Of a stretch of 24,738 nt of DNA, positions 15,979 to 23,699 are shown in pieces (position 1 is the first letter of the stretch; each line of letters starts with the position of its first letter). The stretch is from the NCBI GenBank assembly GCA_002495675.1, contig DAGH01000020.1, positions 14,837-39,574 on the forward strand, written 5' to 3'. Both the position numbers and the translations under genes were made by a program. Under the pieces are notes generated by a model, which made no database searches, was not told the DNA's origin, and was given only the letters and a program-made list of their open reading frames with translations. Origin of the DNA: Euryarchaeota archaeon UBA182 (GTDB taxonomy: Archaea; Thermoplasmatota; Poseidoniia; Poseidoniales; Thalassarchaeaceae).

Positions 15979-16956
15979 ATGATCATCTCAAGGACCCCGG
16001 TCAGGGTCTCTTTCTGCGGAGGAGGTACAGACTTGGATAGCTTCGCAAAAAAGATTGAAGGAGGTGGCATGGTCATCTCCGCTGCGATAGCCAAATACAT
16101 CCATGTAACTGTGAACAATCGGTTCGACAGCAAAATAAGGCTTTCCTACTCGAAGATGGAAACCGTCAATACCGTCGAAGAGATTGAACATGACTTGGTG
16201 AGGGAGGCATTGAAGGCTACGGGAGTATCCAACGGCATAGAGATAACCACAATCGCAGACATACCATCAAGGGGAACTGGCTTGGGGTCCTCATCAGCCG
16301 TAACGGTCGGCGTATTGAACGCGTTGCACAGACACATCGGTAGGGATGTGAGCTCACAACATCTAGCAGAGGGGGCCTGTGAGATTGAAATTGATAAGTT
16401 AGGTGAGCCAATTGGTAGACAGGATCAATACGCTGCTGCGTTCGGTGGAATGAATCGAATCTCCTTCAATCCAGACGGTGTCGAAGTTAGTCCTATCGCC
16501 CTATCGGGGGACATATTAGAACGGATGGAGCGTGAATTCAGCCTAGTTTACACAGACAACACCAGAAGTGCTTCCGCAGTTCTATCTGAGCCCCCACTGG
16601 ATCATGGAGACAAGATTGCTCGATTGAGAGTGATTCGTGATCAAGCCGCCGAGGCAGAGAAACTAATCAGATCTGGCGATTTGAAATCTCTAGGGGCTCT
16701 ATTACATGAGGCTTGGAATGTGAAACGAGGCCTATCTCCCATCGTTTCCAACCATAATTTGGACTCACTCTATGCCAGGCTGCTCGATCTTGGCGCGAAT
16801 GGTGGAAAACTTCTCGGCGCGGGAGGAGGAGGATTTTTCTTGATTCATGGAGACCCAGACCTCCGATCGAGGCTGATTGATGGCCTTCCCCCTGAGAACA
16901 AAGTGATACCACTCAAGATAGACCACGATGGGTCCAGGATCATTCATCCAACATAG
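15979..16956 (+). CDS. hddA: GHMP kinase, D-glycero-D-manno-heptose 7-phosphate kinase-like
   Basis: This probably phosphorylates heptose 7-phosphate at C1 on the way to a nucleotide-activated heptose for surface glycans. It has 325 residues from ATG 15979. The opening M-I-I-S-R-T-P-V-R-V-S-F-C-G-G-G-T-D is the substrate-binding start typical of HddA and related sugar kinases. The GHMP ATP loop P-S-R-G-T-G-L-G-S-S-S-A lies at 96-107, and L-G-A-G-G-G-G-F-F closes the C-terminal domain. The frame is open further upstream but would overlap the channel gene. Identification as heptose kinase, rather than another GHMP sugar kinase such as an L-fucokinase type, is supported by the convergent gmhA-like neighbour, whose product is its expected substrate. 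The two genes overlap by 17 bases at their 3' ends. Confidence 0.82.
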   Translation: MIISRTPVRVSFCGGGTDLDSFAKKIEGGGMVISAAIAKYIHVTVNNRFDSKIRLSYSKMETVNTVEEIEHDLVREALKATGVSNGIEITTIADIPSRGTGLGSSSAVTVGVLNALHRHIGRDVSSQHLAEGACEIEIDKLGEPIGRQDQYAAAFGGMNRISFNPDGVEVSPIALSGDILERMEREFSLVYTDNTRSASAVLSEPPLDHGDKIARLRVIRDQAAEAEKLIRSGDLKSLGALLHEAWNVKRGLSPIVSNHNLDSLYARLLDLGANGGKLLGAGGGGFFLIHGDPDLRSRLIDGLPPENKVIPLKIDHDGSRIIHPT

Positions 16957-17563
16957 ATCTTGATTCCTTAATGGCCTCTTTGATTATGTGGTTGACAATT
17001 AGTTGGACGTCCTCGATCCTTTCCATCGACGTTGTGGGCGCAATTAGGCATACATCCACAATGGATGGTAATTTGCCTCCATTGCCCCCTTTGTAATCAC
17101 CAGTGACAGCAGCAGTCTTGCATCCTTTGTCTTTCGCGAATTTCAGACCCTTCAAAACATTCTCACTGTTTCCCGAGCCACTGAATCCTATCACAAGGTC
17201 GCCCGGCCTAAGAAATGTCTCGAGTTGGCCAACAAAAACCTGATCAAAAGATGCATCATTCGCGAAGGCCGTGAGCGAAGCCACGTTGTCCACGTGGCAG
17301 AGTGTCCTCACGCGCAGTTCCTTTGACCAATCCCCCGCACTGTGGGAGGGCGTTGCAGCACTGCCACCATTTCCGATAAAGTGTATTGTGGCGTCATTCC
17401 TGATCGCGCTGACCACCTCGTGGTGTAATTTCTCCAATTCTTCGATTGGCATCTCTGATAGAGTCCTTCTGAGGTCCTCGATGTAGGCCCCAGCAAAGGA
17501 TTGGAAATCGAAGGTCACGATCCCCCCGCCACGTCCTTGTTTTTTGAGTTCATCTGTCGTCAT
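16940..17563 (-). CDS. gmhA: Phosphoheptose isomerase (SIS domain)
   Basis: This is predicted to convert sedoheptulose 7-phosphate to D-glycero-manno-heptose 7-phosphate, the first step of activated-heptose synthesis. It has 207 residues with a single SIS domain. Sugar-phosphate motifs are G-N-G-G-S-A-A at 64-70 and S-G-S-G-N-S at 128-133, and H192 in V-N-H-I-I matches the catalytic His of GmhA. The catalytic Glu of the E. coli enzyme aligns with Asp78 (H-S-A-G-D-W), a variant shared with many SIS proteins annotated as GmhA, so specificity is not fully certain. The ATG overlaps the upstream stop codon by one base (TGATG), with GAGGAGG upstream, so translation is coupled to the helical membrane protein gene. 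GTG 17566 is a less likely start. Confidence 0.85.
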   Translation of the reverse strand: MTTDELKKQGRGGGIVTFDFQSFAGAYIEDLRRTLSEMPIEELEKLHHEVVSAIRNDATIHFIGNGGSAATPSHSAGDWSKELRVRTLCHVDNVASLTAFANDASFDQVFVGQLETFLRPGDLVIGFSGSGNSENVLKGLKFAKDKGCKTAAVTGDYKGGNGGKLPSIVDVCLIAPTTSMERIEDVQLIVNHIIKEAIKESRSMLDE

Positions 17564-19278
17564 CACACCAGCCTCCTCAGGTACTCAATCCCCTCGTCGG
17601 CTTCCCCCATCTCTAATCTGGCCTGTTGATAATCTCCTCTTTCGAAGTTTGATCTGGCATCGGACATCTTCTTTTCCACCATTATTCTTGTTGGATTATC
17701 CAGGCTGATGGAGTTGTTTGCGTCCAGCGCCTTTCTCGTGTTTCTCCATTCCTTCTCCAAGAATAATATGAGTTCCTCGGTATCTTGCTTTATGCTTTGC
17801 AGTTTGTCGAGTTCAGTGAGAACCTCCTTCAGGATTGAGTCTGCCTGAATCCATGAGCCCGTACTTGAATATGACAACGCCTGTTCAATTTCCTGGGATA
17901 GTCTTTCTTTGTGGTATTCCGGGATTCTATTCTGTATAGTGGACCTTTGCCTCATTGATTGATTGAACGATCTTTTGGACTCTCTCCTGAGGGAAAGGTT
18001 CCTCTCAATGGAGTCCAGTGCTCCCATGGCGACAGAGAGTTCCCCACTGAGTATCATGGCATCTATCGATTCTAACTTCTCCGCCAATTCTGGAGCTATG
18101 TCTGCATGATCGGAATCCAGTTCCCTAGCGATATCCTTTCGTTTGCCTTTCACTCTGGTCATTGCATCCTCTATGGATTGCATCTGCTCTGGCAGGGTAT
18201 TTAGGACTCTTAGTGCCTCGTCGGGCCTGTGACTATCCATAGCTTCCTTTGCAATCTGAATCAATCTCTGGATTGTTTCACTCTGGGTAGATTCATGTCC
18301 ATTTGAATTGGATTCAGCCTCGGATATGGCATCGGAGGCCGATTCCCAATAATCACATATCCTGGTGGCTGAGATCTGGGCAGACCTGTAGTGAGACTCA
18401 GCCCTTCTGAAGGAGCCCAATGAACGCTCGTTATCTCCATCTTTCAGTAGTCTGGAAGGTTCTTGCACTTCGGGTGCAATCTCCATTGCCCTCTCGACAA
18501 CAGGTTCCACGGCCTTTCGAAGTTCTAATACATCTTCGTCCATGGCGAGAGCGTTATCTATCTCTATTCTGACGGATTCAAGCCTTTTTGACCCCAAATG
18601 GGTATTATTCCATCCTTCTTCTCTTGCTAGATTCAACAGTGAAGATGCGTGATCGAGTCTGATGCCTCGTTCGTTGATCTCTAGTATCTCAAGTTCAATC
18701 GCGTCGACATCTCTCATCAACTCCTTTCTTCCACGAACCATCGGATTTTGACGCAACAAGTCGTATGCTAGCATAATGACCATAATTGTTGTAGATACGC
18801 CAACTAACTCGTGGTTGGATGATCTGGTAATCATTAACGCCACGGATGAGGATAATCCAAATGCGCCCAATAATCCACGATATCTCCTGCCCATGCTAGA
18901 GATGGAATAGGCCCTTCTGCTGTGCTCATGAAGAAGCGCGCCGACCATTAGGAAAATCCCAGCTGACACAATTTGGTCGAATCCTGGGCCGGAAGTGACA
19001 GCGAGGGCGACCATTACAGGCCATGTTATGGAGGATATCGAGGCGACTCTTGTGAGGTTCTTGTCTTCCTCTGAGGCTAAGTCCGAGATGACAAAGGCCA
19101 TCAGGAAAATCATTGTGACCTCAATGACGCTCTCTGACGTCCAGCCCTGGTTAGATATCCCTTCGGCGATCCTGTAAGCGCCGATTGAGATTATGATTAG
19201 TGTAGTGACGATCGTCAGCCTATTCACATTCCTCCGCTGTCGTGCGACCCCTTTGTCGGCGTAATCTAGGGGCAGCAT
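17563..19278 (-). CDS. Six-helix membrane protein with long helical cytoplasmic region, function unknown
   Basis: I do not recognise a family. It has 571 residues. The N-terminal third has about six hydrophobic helices (roughly 21-40, 50-66, 82-97, 102-118, 135-151 and 157-175). From about 180 to the end it is charged and almost wholly helical, with heptad-like stretches and segments that resemble TPR-type helical hairpins, for example G-S-F-R-R-A-E-S-H-Y-R-S-A and a final R-G-D-Y-Q-Q-A-R-L-E-M-G-E-A. This suggests a membrane-anchored scaffold. It is translationally coupled to gmhA and lies 45 bases after the Ig-like surface protein gene, so the three are very likely co-transcribed. The context suggests a cell-envelope role. 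Confidence 0.85.
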   Translation of the reverse strand: MLPLDYADKGVARQRRNVNRLTIVTTLIIISIGAYRIAEGISNQGWTSESVIEVTMIFLMAFVISDLASEEDKNLTRVASISSITWPVMVALAVTSGPGFDQIVSAGIFLMVGALLHEHSRRAYSISSMGRRYRGLLGAFGLSSSVALMITRSSNHELVGVSTTIMVIMLAYDLLRQNPMVRGRKELMRDVDAIELEILEINERGIRLDHASSLLNLAREEGWNNTHLGSKRLESVRIEIDNALAMDEDVLELRKAVEPVVERAMEIAPEVQEPSRLLKDGDNERSLGSFRRAESHYRSAQISATRICDYWESASDAISEAESNSNGHESTQSETIQRLIQIAKEAMDSHRPDEALRVLNTLPEQMQSIEDAMTRVKGKRKDIARELDSDHADIAPELAEKLESIDAMILSGELSVAMGALDSIERNLSLRRESKRSFNQSMRQRSTIQNRIPEYHKERLSQEIEQALSYSSTGSWIQADSILKEVLTELDKLQSIKQDTEELILFLEKEWRNTRKALDANNSISLDNPTRIMVEKKMSDARSNFERGDYQQARLEMGEADEGIEYLRRLV

Positions 19279-19323
19279 GGGCCTCGGAGACCATTTGCCC
19301 CCAAGAAATACGTGGTGGTTCGT

Positions 19324-21405
19324 TCATTCACTGGTCTGGTTTCCCCATCTCCATATCGCTAAGGAAGATGCTGAAACTATGAAAATGGCCAACAACAGAG
19401 GGGGGAGCCAGGTAGGTGCTCTTTGTTTGATTATGACTTTACCACTAAGGTCGACACTCTGCTCAATGTTGGCTTGAGCATCATTCCATATCAGAGCTAA
19501 TTGCAGTTCGCCGGCGCTGGTGGGTGTGACTTCCAGATAGACAATTGTCTGGGCGGGCCCGGTGAGGGAAGCAGGGGGTATGAATGCCTCTGGGGAACAA
19601 ATGTCTCCACTGCAGAGTTTGGCAAATCCGGAGCCAGAGCCATAGTTTGTAATTGAAGATGAAATGATCAGGCCATTGTCTACGATGGTTCGTCCGGATA
19701 CCTCGATCCCGGGTTCTTGAAGGAAAATGATGCCCTCACCGGGGTATACTTGCAATGGGAGTTCCATGAGGGATATGTGACCCTGTGGATCCATTGCCTG
19801 GATCGAGATCATATGATCTCCCGTGGTCAGTTCCCCAATTTCCAATATTCCGTTAAACGTGTTGTAACTTAGATAGTCTATCACGGAGAGTCCATCCACA
19901 TCCACTGTCCATTTCGTCTCATTAAGTGCGTCTAACCTATCATATGATTGATTCAATACGAGCACTATCTGCTCTCCCGTAGATATACTGGACCCTACGT
20001 CAAGTTCGTCTCCATCGTGGGTAATTGAGGGAACTATGACTGGTCCTTTATCATCGATTACAGTGATCGTGAAATTTGATTCGTTCCTGTTCCCCGCGGA
20101 GTCCTGAGCAATCATTGATAGGAAATATTCAGTTGGGTTCCTTTTCATCAGCCTGTCGTTCGGTTCCCTGTGAGGCCCATTTGTAGAATCTCCATGATAA
20201 AACGCCTCAGTCATTTCCATCGTATCGAAGCCTGTTTTCACGAAGCCTCCGCTTCGATTAGAGGAGATGGTAATAGAGACAGGATCACTACTTCCATCGA
20301 TTGATGATACTATTGCTCTGACTACACTTCCAGATGGGGAAGAGAAGTAGAAGCCTTCTAATTCCACATCGTTCCATACGCCTGTTCCAGCAGAGAGTTG
20401 GAGAGAGATCGACAATGAAGGTGGTTCGTCATCTATGGTCAGAGATTGAGACCATGAACTGCTGGAGTTGTGCCTATCCGTACATGTCATGGAAACGTGT
20501 ATTGAGTCCCCGTGAGACAAATCGTATTCTGTCAGGGCAAGAGATATCTCGCCTCCATTTAGGTTGTCCATTTCCAAACTTCCAGTAATCGACCATGATG
20601 GGATTGGCTCAATGAGGCCATTGTCTATGCACATTCCTGTAAACCTCAATTCAGATGTTGAGGTCGCCGTTGCTGAGCCTCCGCCGTCCCTCAGTGCGGA
20701 TGCCAGCGGTGGTTCGTTAATGCCAAGCGAAATTCGGATATCAGAAAAGGCTGCGACGAGTGATCTGTCGATGGTGAAACCATCATCATTGTTAGAAATT
20801 ACAGCCGACTGGGCACTGAATCTATATTCCCATGTGCCCGGTAAAATGACCCTCAAGGGCACCTCCTCGACGATGGATCCCGTCCTCGGGATGTCCAATA
20901 ATCGTATTTGTCTCGCATCACCCAAGCCAGTCAGGTTGACCCGCTCTGACCACCCCCAGGGAAAGCCGTCCTCAATAGGTCCGATTTCGATTCCGATTGA
21001 TGTGAATTCAATCTGTGTCGTAGCGAAAAATGGGGTCTGATCAAATGAGCAACATCCTCCCTCGTCTCCGTTTGTCCAACTTCTATTTTCCTCAAGACTT
21101 AGCGAGAATCTATTCGACTCCGAGGCGGAAATAATCCCATCTTCATTGCCCAGGTGAGTATCTACTTGATACCTGAGTCCTCTATCCTTCTCAGGGAGGA
21201 AGTCCACGCCGATCATGTTCGGGAGTTGAATATTCAATTCCCATGTCGCCGAGATGGTCTGGGATTGACCTATGTTATGCAGGCTCAAGGTAGCATCACC
21301 GTTGATCTGCTCAGTTTGGGATACCTCAGAAGCGAGGGAGTTAGGTGATAGGCACAACAGCAATGAAAATATCAAGACGGGGGGCGCGACCTTGATGCCG
21401 TTCAT
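19324..21405 (-). CDS. Secreted, C-terminally anchored Ig-like repeat surface protein
   Basis: This is a large extracellular protein of 693 residues. It has a signal peptide at about 1-26 (basic start, hydrophobic core, S-L-A-S-E), a long Ser/Thr/Asp-rich beta-type region, one membrane helix at about 666-685, and a short tail. The ectodomain looks like successive Ig-like or cadherin-like sandwiches, with recurring W-x2-S and D-x2-G-P boundaries (D-D-E-P-P-S-L and D-D-K-G-P-V-I), followed near the end by a CARDB-like segment. Numerous N-x-S/T sites would allow N-glycosylation. Cysteine pairs (G-C-C, C-S-G-D-I-C) fit an oxidised location. No enzyme motif is visible. It is the second gene of the minus-strand block that ends in gmhA. 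Confidence 0.85.
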   Translation of the reverse strand: MNGIKVAPPVLIFSLLLCLSPNSLASEVSQTEQINGDATLSLHNIGQSQTISATWELNIQLPNMIGVDFLPEKDRGLRYQVDTHLGNEDGIISASESNRFSLSLEENRSWTNGDEGGCCSFDQTPFFATTQIEFTSIGIEIGPIEDGFPWGWSERVNLTGLGDARQIRLLDIPRTGSIVEEVPLRVILPGTWEYRFSAQSAVISNNDDGFTIDRSLVAAFSDIRISLGINEPPLASALRDGGGSATATSTSELRFTGMCIDNGLIEPIPSWSITGSLEMDNLNGGEISLALTEYDLSHGDSIHVSMTCTDRHNSSSSWSQSLTIDDEPPSLSISLQLSAGTGVWNDVELEGFYFSSPSGSVVRAIVSSIDGSSDPVSITISSNRSGGFVKTGFDTMEMTEAFYHGDSTNGPHREPNDRLMKRNPTEYFLSMIAQDSAGNRNESNFTITVIDDKGPVIVPSITHDGDELDVGSSISTGEQIVLVLNQSYDRLDALNETKWTVDVDGLSVIDYLSYNTFNGILEIGELTTGDHMISIQAMDPQGHISLMELPLQVYPGEGIIFLQEPGIEVSGRTIVDNGLIISSSITNYGSGSGFAKLCSGDICSPEAFIPPASLTGPAQTIVYLEVTPTSAGELQLALIWNDAQANIEQSVDLSGKVIIKQRAPTWLPPLLLAIFIVSASSLAIWRWGNQTSE

Positions 21406-21430
21406 GCGGCATTCTCGAAGTGACTAGGCT

Positions 21431-21781
21431 TCAACCCAACGGGCTCTCGTCCGCGACCTCGATAGGTCTGAGTACCGAGTATACGGCAAATGCTGCCCAA
21501 ATGGCACCCAGTATTGCAAATGGCCATTCCCCAGTCACCCCAGCCCTAATAGTGAGCATCGTTTCGCCTATTCCCATAGAGTAGAGGTACAATAATGACC
21601 TGCTGGATAGTAGTCCCCGTGTCTCGAAGACGAACGCTGCCAGCACCAAGATCATACCCACATAAGCACCAATCATTGTGATTTCCATGCTTGCCTCATG
21701 TAAGTGGGGCCCATCAATAATGCCCGGAACCTTTGCAGAATGGGTAAAAGAGTAGATGCAATAACATCCTCCGAAAAGCAT
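21431..21781 (-). CDS. Small multi-spanning membrane protein, function unknown
   Basis: This is a short hydrophobic protein of 116 residues from ATG 21781, or 85 from ATG 21688. It has about three membrane helices (roughly 35-52, 62-76 and 85-103), with E-T-R-G and G-I-G-E-T loops between them. No family is recognised. The longer start shares its CATG with the start of the divergent PIN-domain gene. The shorter start would leave a 91-base spacer able to hold both promoters, and the first ~30 residues of the long form are not clearly membrane-like, so 21688 may be correct. It begins the block that continues after 25 bases with the Ig-like protein, suggesting co-transcription. Confidence 0.65.
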   Translation of the reverse strand: MLFGGCYCIYSFTHSAKVPGIIDGPHLHEASMEITMIGAYVGMILVLAAFVFETRGLLSSRSLLYLYSMGIGETMLTIRAGVTGEWPFAILGAIWAAFAVYSVLRPIEVADESPLG

Positions 21782-23672
21782 GACAGTTTGGGTTGTGGAT
21801 TCGAATGCGTTTATTCACCTAGGTGCCATTGCCTCAGAAGATGCGGTCACATCGTTCAGGAACTCTCTCTCGAAACACGGAGGGATGATTCACGTCACGT
21901 CAGGAGTACATGATGAGGTTAAAACCGTCAGATTCAGGTCATGGAGGGAAAGACCTAGAGTCTTAGACACACTGAGTGATATTCTTCAAACTACAGCAAT
22001 ATCTGAAGGGGAAATTCGTGGACTTGCTAATGCAATTGGAGAAAAGGCGGCGCCTCAAGACGTGGATGTGTCTTTGATGGTCCTTGCCGCGAAAAAGCAT
22101 AATTCTGGCATGGATGTAGTCTTGGTCTCAGACGATTACAAGATGACTACTACTAGGGAAAAAGCTGGCCTTGGCTACAGGACCTGCCCTCCCTCGACCT
22201 TCATTCAGAACTTATCCAATGATGTAACAGGAAAGGATGCCAGTAAATTGAGGAGTCTGGCGAGGAGAATAAGGGCTGCAGAGATGCGATATGCAATCAG
22301 TAGGGCAGGAGAATACGATATCCAAGGGAAATTAACCTGGCTCGTCGAAAGTTTACTCTCAGCAAGACCTCCGATACCTCAACAAAATGAGGGGGAAATG
22401 CACAATGAGATTGAAAGCTCAATCAGAACCCTGACAAGACATATTGCAGGTGAGAATGTGAAAAAGTCAAACCTCAAGAGGCTCGGAGCACTCCCACAAG
22501 TCTGCGAACCAATTGGAGAAATTGACGATCACTTGGAATCCTTGTCAGGGGCTGAAGGTGATCCGACGCATTTGTATCACTCAGGGCTGAAGGTATTACA
22601 GAGTGTTCTGGAAAGAGTTGGAGCAGGCCTCTCGCCCCTAAATGACGAGCTTTGCATGATCGCTCACAGAGTCATGGCTGGCCCTGTTTCTAGGTTAGAG
22701 TCGGTATTGGGGCTATTGGCAGGATCACTGGGTAGAGAGCATGCCTCCAGCCTTCACATGGCAAGGGCTCTCAGTCAATCGACCCTATCCGATGATTCCA
22801 GGGCTGAGGTGATGACTATGCACCACTTGGGCCTAATGGCAATCGCGTCAGAAGATCCATTACGCGCATCATTTCTCTTCGAGAAAGCGGCCGAACAGTC
22901 CTCTTTCTCCAACAAAACACGGCTAACTAATCTCGTTGCCGCAGGGATCTCTCGACATCTTGTGGGTGAGGATGAGGTGGCGAAATCGTTAATCAGTGGT
23001 GCCTCTAAAATCGTAGCAAAAGACAAGGAATCTGCTATTGATCCCCTATTGGACTTAGCAAGGTCCCTAATGGGCATAGATAGGCCTTGGCTCGCTTTGG
23101 AGGTCTTTGATGAAGCACTGGAGTGCGCTGTAGAATCCGGGTCAAACACTGAGGTCGAGAGGATAACCAATCTATTGACATTGGTCAATGTAGCAGCCGT
23201 GGGAGAGGAAGATGACAAAAGAAAACAGACTAGGGAACTGCTAGATGGATTAAACAAAATTCATTCCGAATCAGAAAAGGAGATGCAGGTTGTGAACAAG
23301 GAGATAGATCAGTTAGTTGAATCCCAACTATCACCAATCATCGATACATGGAGGGACTGGAGAGAGTCATCTGAGTTGATCGCCGATCATGAGTCGCTTG
23401 TCGTGGTAAGAGTCGTGAACATTGATGAAGGTGTTCTAGCAGTAACCCACCACCCGGAACTTGGTGGGCTTGGACTATGGCTGCCGGGCGAGTCTCCGGA
23501 GTTGGCCCCTGGGTTGTCTCTGTCCATTACTGGAACTAGAATCAAGCTCGCAGAGGCCAGCAGAGATCTGATGGATTCCCAAAATATCCGAGGGGTGATC
23601 GCAGTTGAGAGCCCGGAGGCACTCGTGGTATCGATAATCCCTCCTGGTGATGGAGCCTATCCATCAGGTTAA
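21780..23672 (+). CDS. PIN-domain protein (Nob1-like PIN) fused to long helical region
   Basis: This is a predicted nuclease or RNA-binding protein of 630 residues. Residues 1-140 form a PIN domain that starts at the very N terminus (V-V-D-S-N-A-F-I). Its acidic residues are D7, E46, D94/D96 and D118/D119 in V-S-D-D-Y, laid out as in the rRNA-processing nuclease Nob1 and in VapC-type proteins. Nob1's zinc ribbon is absent. Residues about 150-530 are helical and resemble TPR-like repeats (for example S-F-L-F-E-K-A-A-E-Q and L-A-L-E-V-F-D-E-A-L). Residues about 540-630 look like a small beta domain. No antitoxin-like gene is adjacent, and a toxin this size would be unusual, so RNA maturation or decay is more likely. 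The target is unknown. Confidence 0.8.
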   Translation: MTVWVVDSNAFIHLGAIASEDAVTSFRNSLSKHGGMIHVTSGVHDEVKTVRFRSWRERPRVLDTLSDILQTTAISEGEIRGLANAIGEKAAPQDVDVSLMVLAAKKHNSGMDVVLVSDDYKMTTTREKAGLGYRTCPPSTFIQNLSNDVTGKDASKLRSLARRIRAAEMRYAISRAGEYDIQGKLTWLVESLLSARPPIPQQNEGEMHNEIESSIRTLTRHIAGENVKKSNLKRLGALPQVCEPIGEIDDHLESLSGAEGDPTHLYHSGLKVLQSVLERVGAGLSPLNDELCMIAHRVMAGPVSRLESVLGLLAGSLGREHASSLHMARALSQSTLSDDSRAEVMTMHHLGLMAIASEDPLRASFLFEKAAEQSSFSNKTRLTNLVAAGISRHLVGEDEVAKSLISGASKIVAKDKESAIDPLLDLARSLMGIDRPWLALEVFDEALECAVESGSNTEVERITNLLTLVNVAAVGEEDDKRKQTRELLDGLNKIHSESEKEMQVVNKEIDQLVESQLSPIIDTWRDWRESSELIADHESLVVVRVVNIDEGVLAVTHHPELGGLGLWLPGESPELAPGLSLSITGTRIKLAEASRDLMDSQNIRGVIAVESPEALVVSIIPPGDGAYPSG

Positions 23673-23699
23673 GGGAAAGTCGATACCACGGCTCCAGCA

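Noticed and set aside
21780..23672. Toxin-antitoxin system based on the PIN domain
   Set aside because: The protein is far larger than VapC toxins and no small antitoxin-like gene precedes it; the divergent neighbour is a membrane protein.
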